DNA of 5,033 nt from DASVFB01 sp045806505 (GTDB lineage: Bacteria > Actinomycetota > Thermoleophilia > Gaiellales > Gaiellaceae), in the NCBI GenBank assembly GCA_045806505.1, contig JBJMJE010000102.1, positions 1 to 5,033 of the forward strand, written 5' to 3'. The position numbers and the translations under genes were made by a program. The notes beneath the pieces were generated by a model that was not told the DNA's origin, did not search any database, and worked only from the letters and a program-made list of their open reading frames with translations. Below, piece after piece: positions 3,834-5,033 of this stretch. Numbering within the stretch: the first letter of the stretch is position 1; each line of letters opens with the position of its first letter.

Positions 3834-5033
3834 ACCGTCGCGAGCGCCAGGAGCTCACGCCGGAGCTCCTTGATCTCATCCCGGAGCTTGGCGGCGTACT
3901 CGAACCGGAGCTCCTCCGCCGCCGCGAACATCTCCTCCTCGAGCTCGACGACGAGCTTCTCGAGCTCCTCCTGCGACATCCCCTCCACCTTGGCGCCGCC
4001 GCGCCGCCGTTTCGACGGGACGTGCGGCTGCTCGAGCATCAGGAACTCCGCGATGTCGGAGACGCCCTTGACGATCGACTCCGGAACGATGCCGTGCTCC
4101 TCGTTGTACGCGAGCTGCTTCACGCGGCGGCGGTTCGTCTCGTCGAGCGCGCCCTTGATCGCCTCCGTCAGCTTGTCCGCGTACATGATCACCTTGCCGT
4201 TGACGTTGCGTGCCGCGCGGCCGATCGTCTGGATCAGCGCGGTCTTGCCGCGCAGGAACCCCTCCTTGTCGGCGTCGAGGATCGCGACGAGCGACACCTC
4301 CGGCAGGTCGAGGCCCTCGCGCAGCAGGTTCACGCCGACGAGCACGTCGTACTCCCCGAGGCGCAGCTCGCGGATGATCTGGATCCGCTCGAGCGTGTCG
4401 ATCTCCGAGTGGAGGTAACGCGCTTTCACGCCGGACTCGAGCAGGTAGTCGGTCAGGTCCTCGGACATCTTCTTCGTCAGGGTCGTGACGAGCACGCGCT
4501 CGCCTGCCTCCTCGCGCCGGCGGATCTCGTTGAGCAGGTCGTCGATCTGGTTCCGCGTCTCGCGCAGCTCCACCTCCGGGTCGACGAGGAAGGTCGGCCG
4601 GATCAGCTGCTCGGCGACGACGGTCGAGTGCCGTAGCTCGAACGGACCGGGCGTCGCCGACACGAACACGAGCTGGTCGACCTTGCGCAGGAACTCGTCG
4701 AAGCGCAGCGGCCGGTTGTCGAGCGCCGACGGCAGGCGGAAGCCGTAGTCGACGAGCGTCTGCTTGCGCGAGCGGTCGCCCTCGTACATGCCGCCGATCT
4801 GCGGAACCGTCTGGTGCGACTCGTCCACGAACACGACGAAGTCGTTCGCGAAGTAGTCGAGCAGCGTGAACGGATGCGTCCCCGGCGCGCGGCCCTCGAG
4901 GATGCGCGAGTAGTTCTCGATCCCGTTGCAGAAGCCGAGCTCCTTCAGCATCTCGAGGTCGTACTCCGTGCGCTGCCGCAGGCGATGTGCCTCGAGCAGC
5001 TTGTTCTCCGCCTCCAGCTCCTTGAGCCGCTCC
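3830..5033 (-). CDS. uvrB: UvrB, excinuclease ABC subunit B (C-terminal part; 5' end outside window)
   Basis: The damage-verification helicase of nucleotide excision repair. With UvrA it locates bulky lesions, is loaded on DNA by its ATPase, and recruits UvrC for incision. About 400 of the usual 660-700 residues are visible. Numbering from the right edge, the fragment opens with a helix (ERLKELEAENKLLEAHRL) and the signature GFCNGIENYSR (33-43). The Walker B DESH is at 70-73 and VSATPG at 124-129. In helicase domain 2, LHSEIDTLER is at 207-216, NLLREGLDLPEVSL at 235-248 and motif VI QTIGRAARN at 268-276. After a KRRRGG linker, the C-terminal UVR motif (about 355-398, EELRFEYAAKLRDEIKELRREL) is the UvrC-interacting coiled hairpin. 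All visible catalytic motifs look intact. The frame is open past the ATG at 4951, which is internal, so the real start and Walker A lie beyond 5033. It is convergent with a small gene. Confidence 0.98.
   Translation of the reverse strand, partial: ERLKELEAENKLLEAHRLRQRTEYDLEMLKELGFCNGIENYSRILEGRAPGTHPFTLLDYFANDFVVFVDESHQTVPQIGGMYEGDRSRKQTLVDYGFRLPSALDNRPLRFDEFLRKVDQLVFVSATPGPFELRHSTVVAEQLIRPTFLVDPEVELRETRNQIDDLLNEIRRREEAGERVLVTTLTKKMSEDLTDYLLESGVKARYLHSEIDTLERIQIIRELRLGEYDVLVGVNLLREGLDLPEVSLVAILDADKEGFLRGKTALIQTIGRAARNVNGKVIMYADKLTEAIKGALDETNRRRVKQLAYNEEHGIVPESIVKGVSDIAEFLMLEQPHVPSKRRRGGAKVEGMSQEELEKLVVELEEEMFAAAEELRFEYAAKLRDEIKELRRELLALATV
3849..3870. terminator. Candidate terminator hairpin inside the 3' end of uvrB
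   Basis: An 8-bp perfect inverted repeat, AGGAGCTC (3849-3856) and GAGCTCCT (3863-3870), has a 6-nt loop and lies 15 nt past the stop of the plus-strand small gene. With no intergenic space, this gene's transcript must end within uvrB, so the hairpin is a reasonable candidate. The T-tract is poor, and the repeat may simply follow from the UvrB codons for KELRREL on the other strand. Confidence 0.3.

Noticed and set aside
4949..4951. ATG as the start of uvrB
   Set aside because: The frame continues upstream with recognisable UvrB residues (AENKLLEAHRL then EYDLE), so this Met is internal.

Overview
This is a GC-rich window with strong G/C third-position bias, frequent GTG/TTG starts and almost no intergenic space. 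That suggests a high-GC, free-living bacterium. Leaderless-type TANNNT promoters, an ECF sigma factor coupled to a one-pass membrane protein, and tandem GlsB/YeaQ-type proteins fit an actinobacterium. Thermoleophilia (Solirubrobacterales/Gaiellales-like) is my best guess, from family resemblance only. I see no mobile element, CRISPR array, tRNA or rRNA. It reads as ordinary chromosome with some unusual gene-packing details.

Layout. (1) 3-758 (+): a class I SAM-dependent methyltransferase whose 5' end lies outside the window. (2) 810-1840 (+): a two-gene unit, an ECF-type sigma factor overlapping by ATGA a membrane protein with a cysteine-bearing extracytoplasmic domain, which is probably its regulator or partner. 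(3) 1837-2076 (-): a 79-residue single-pass membrane protein, convergent with (2). (4) 2104-2916 (+): a calcineurin-like metallophosphoesterase, divergent from (3) across a 27-bp gap holding two back-to-back TANNNT elements. (5) 2913-3492 (-): two diverged tandem GlsB/YeaQ-type three-helix membrane proteins, with a strong GC hairpin between them. (6) 3575-3833 (+): two small overlapping genes of 50 and 46 codons that are easily missed. (7) 3830-5033 (-): the C-terminal about 400 residues of UvrB, the excision-repair damage-recognition helicase, running off the right edge.

Gene relations. The only pair with clear functional coupling is the sigma factor and its membrane partner. The tandem GlsB-like genes and the small membrane protein suggest an envelope or stress theme, but this is inference. 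Coding capacity is packed so tightly that all three convergent junctions (1837-1840, 2913-2916, 3830-3833) are 4-bp stop-codon overlaps. The one divergent pair with both starts fixed by the sequence (2076/2104) seems to lack leaders and Shine-Dalgarno sites. No stretch over 300 bases is without a gene. The intergenic gaps are 759-809, 2077-2103, 3168-3246 and 3493-3574.
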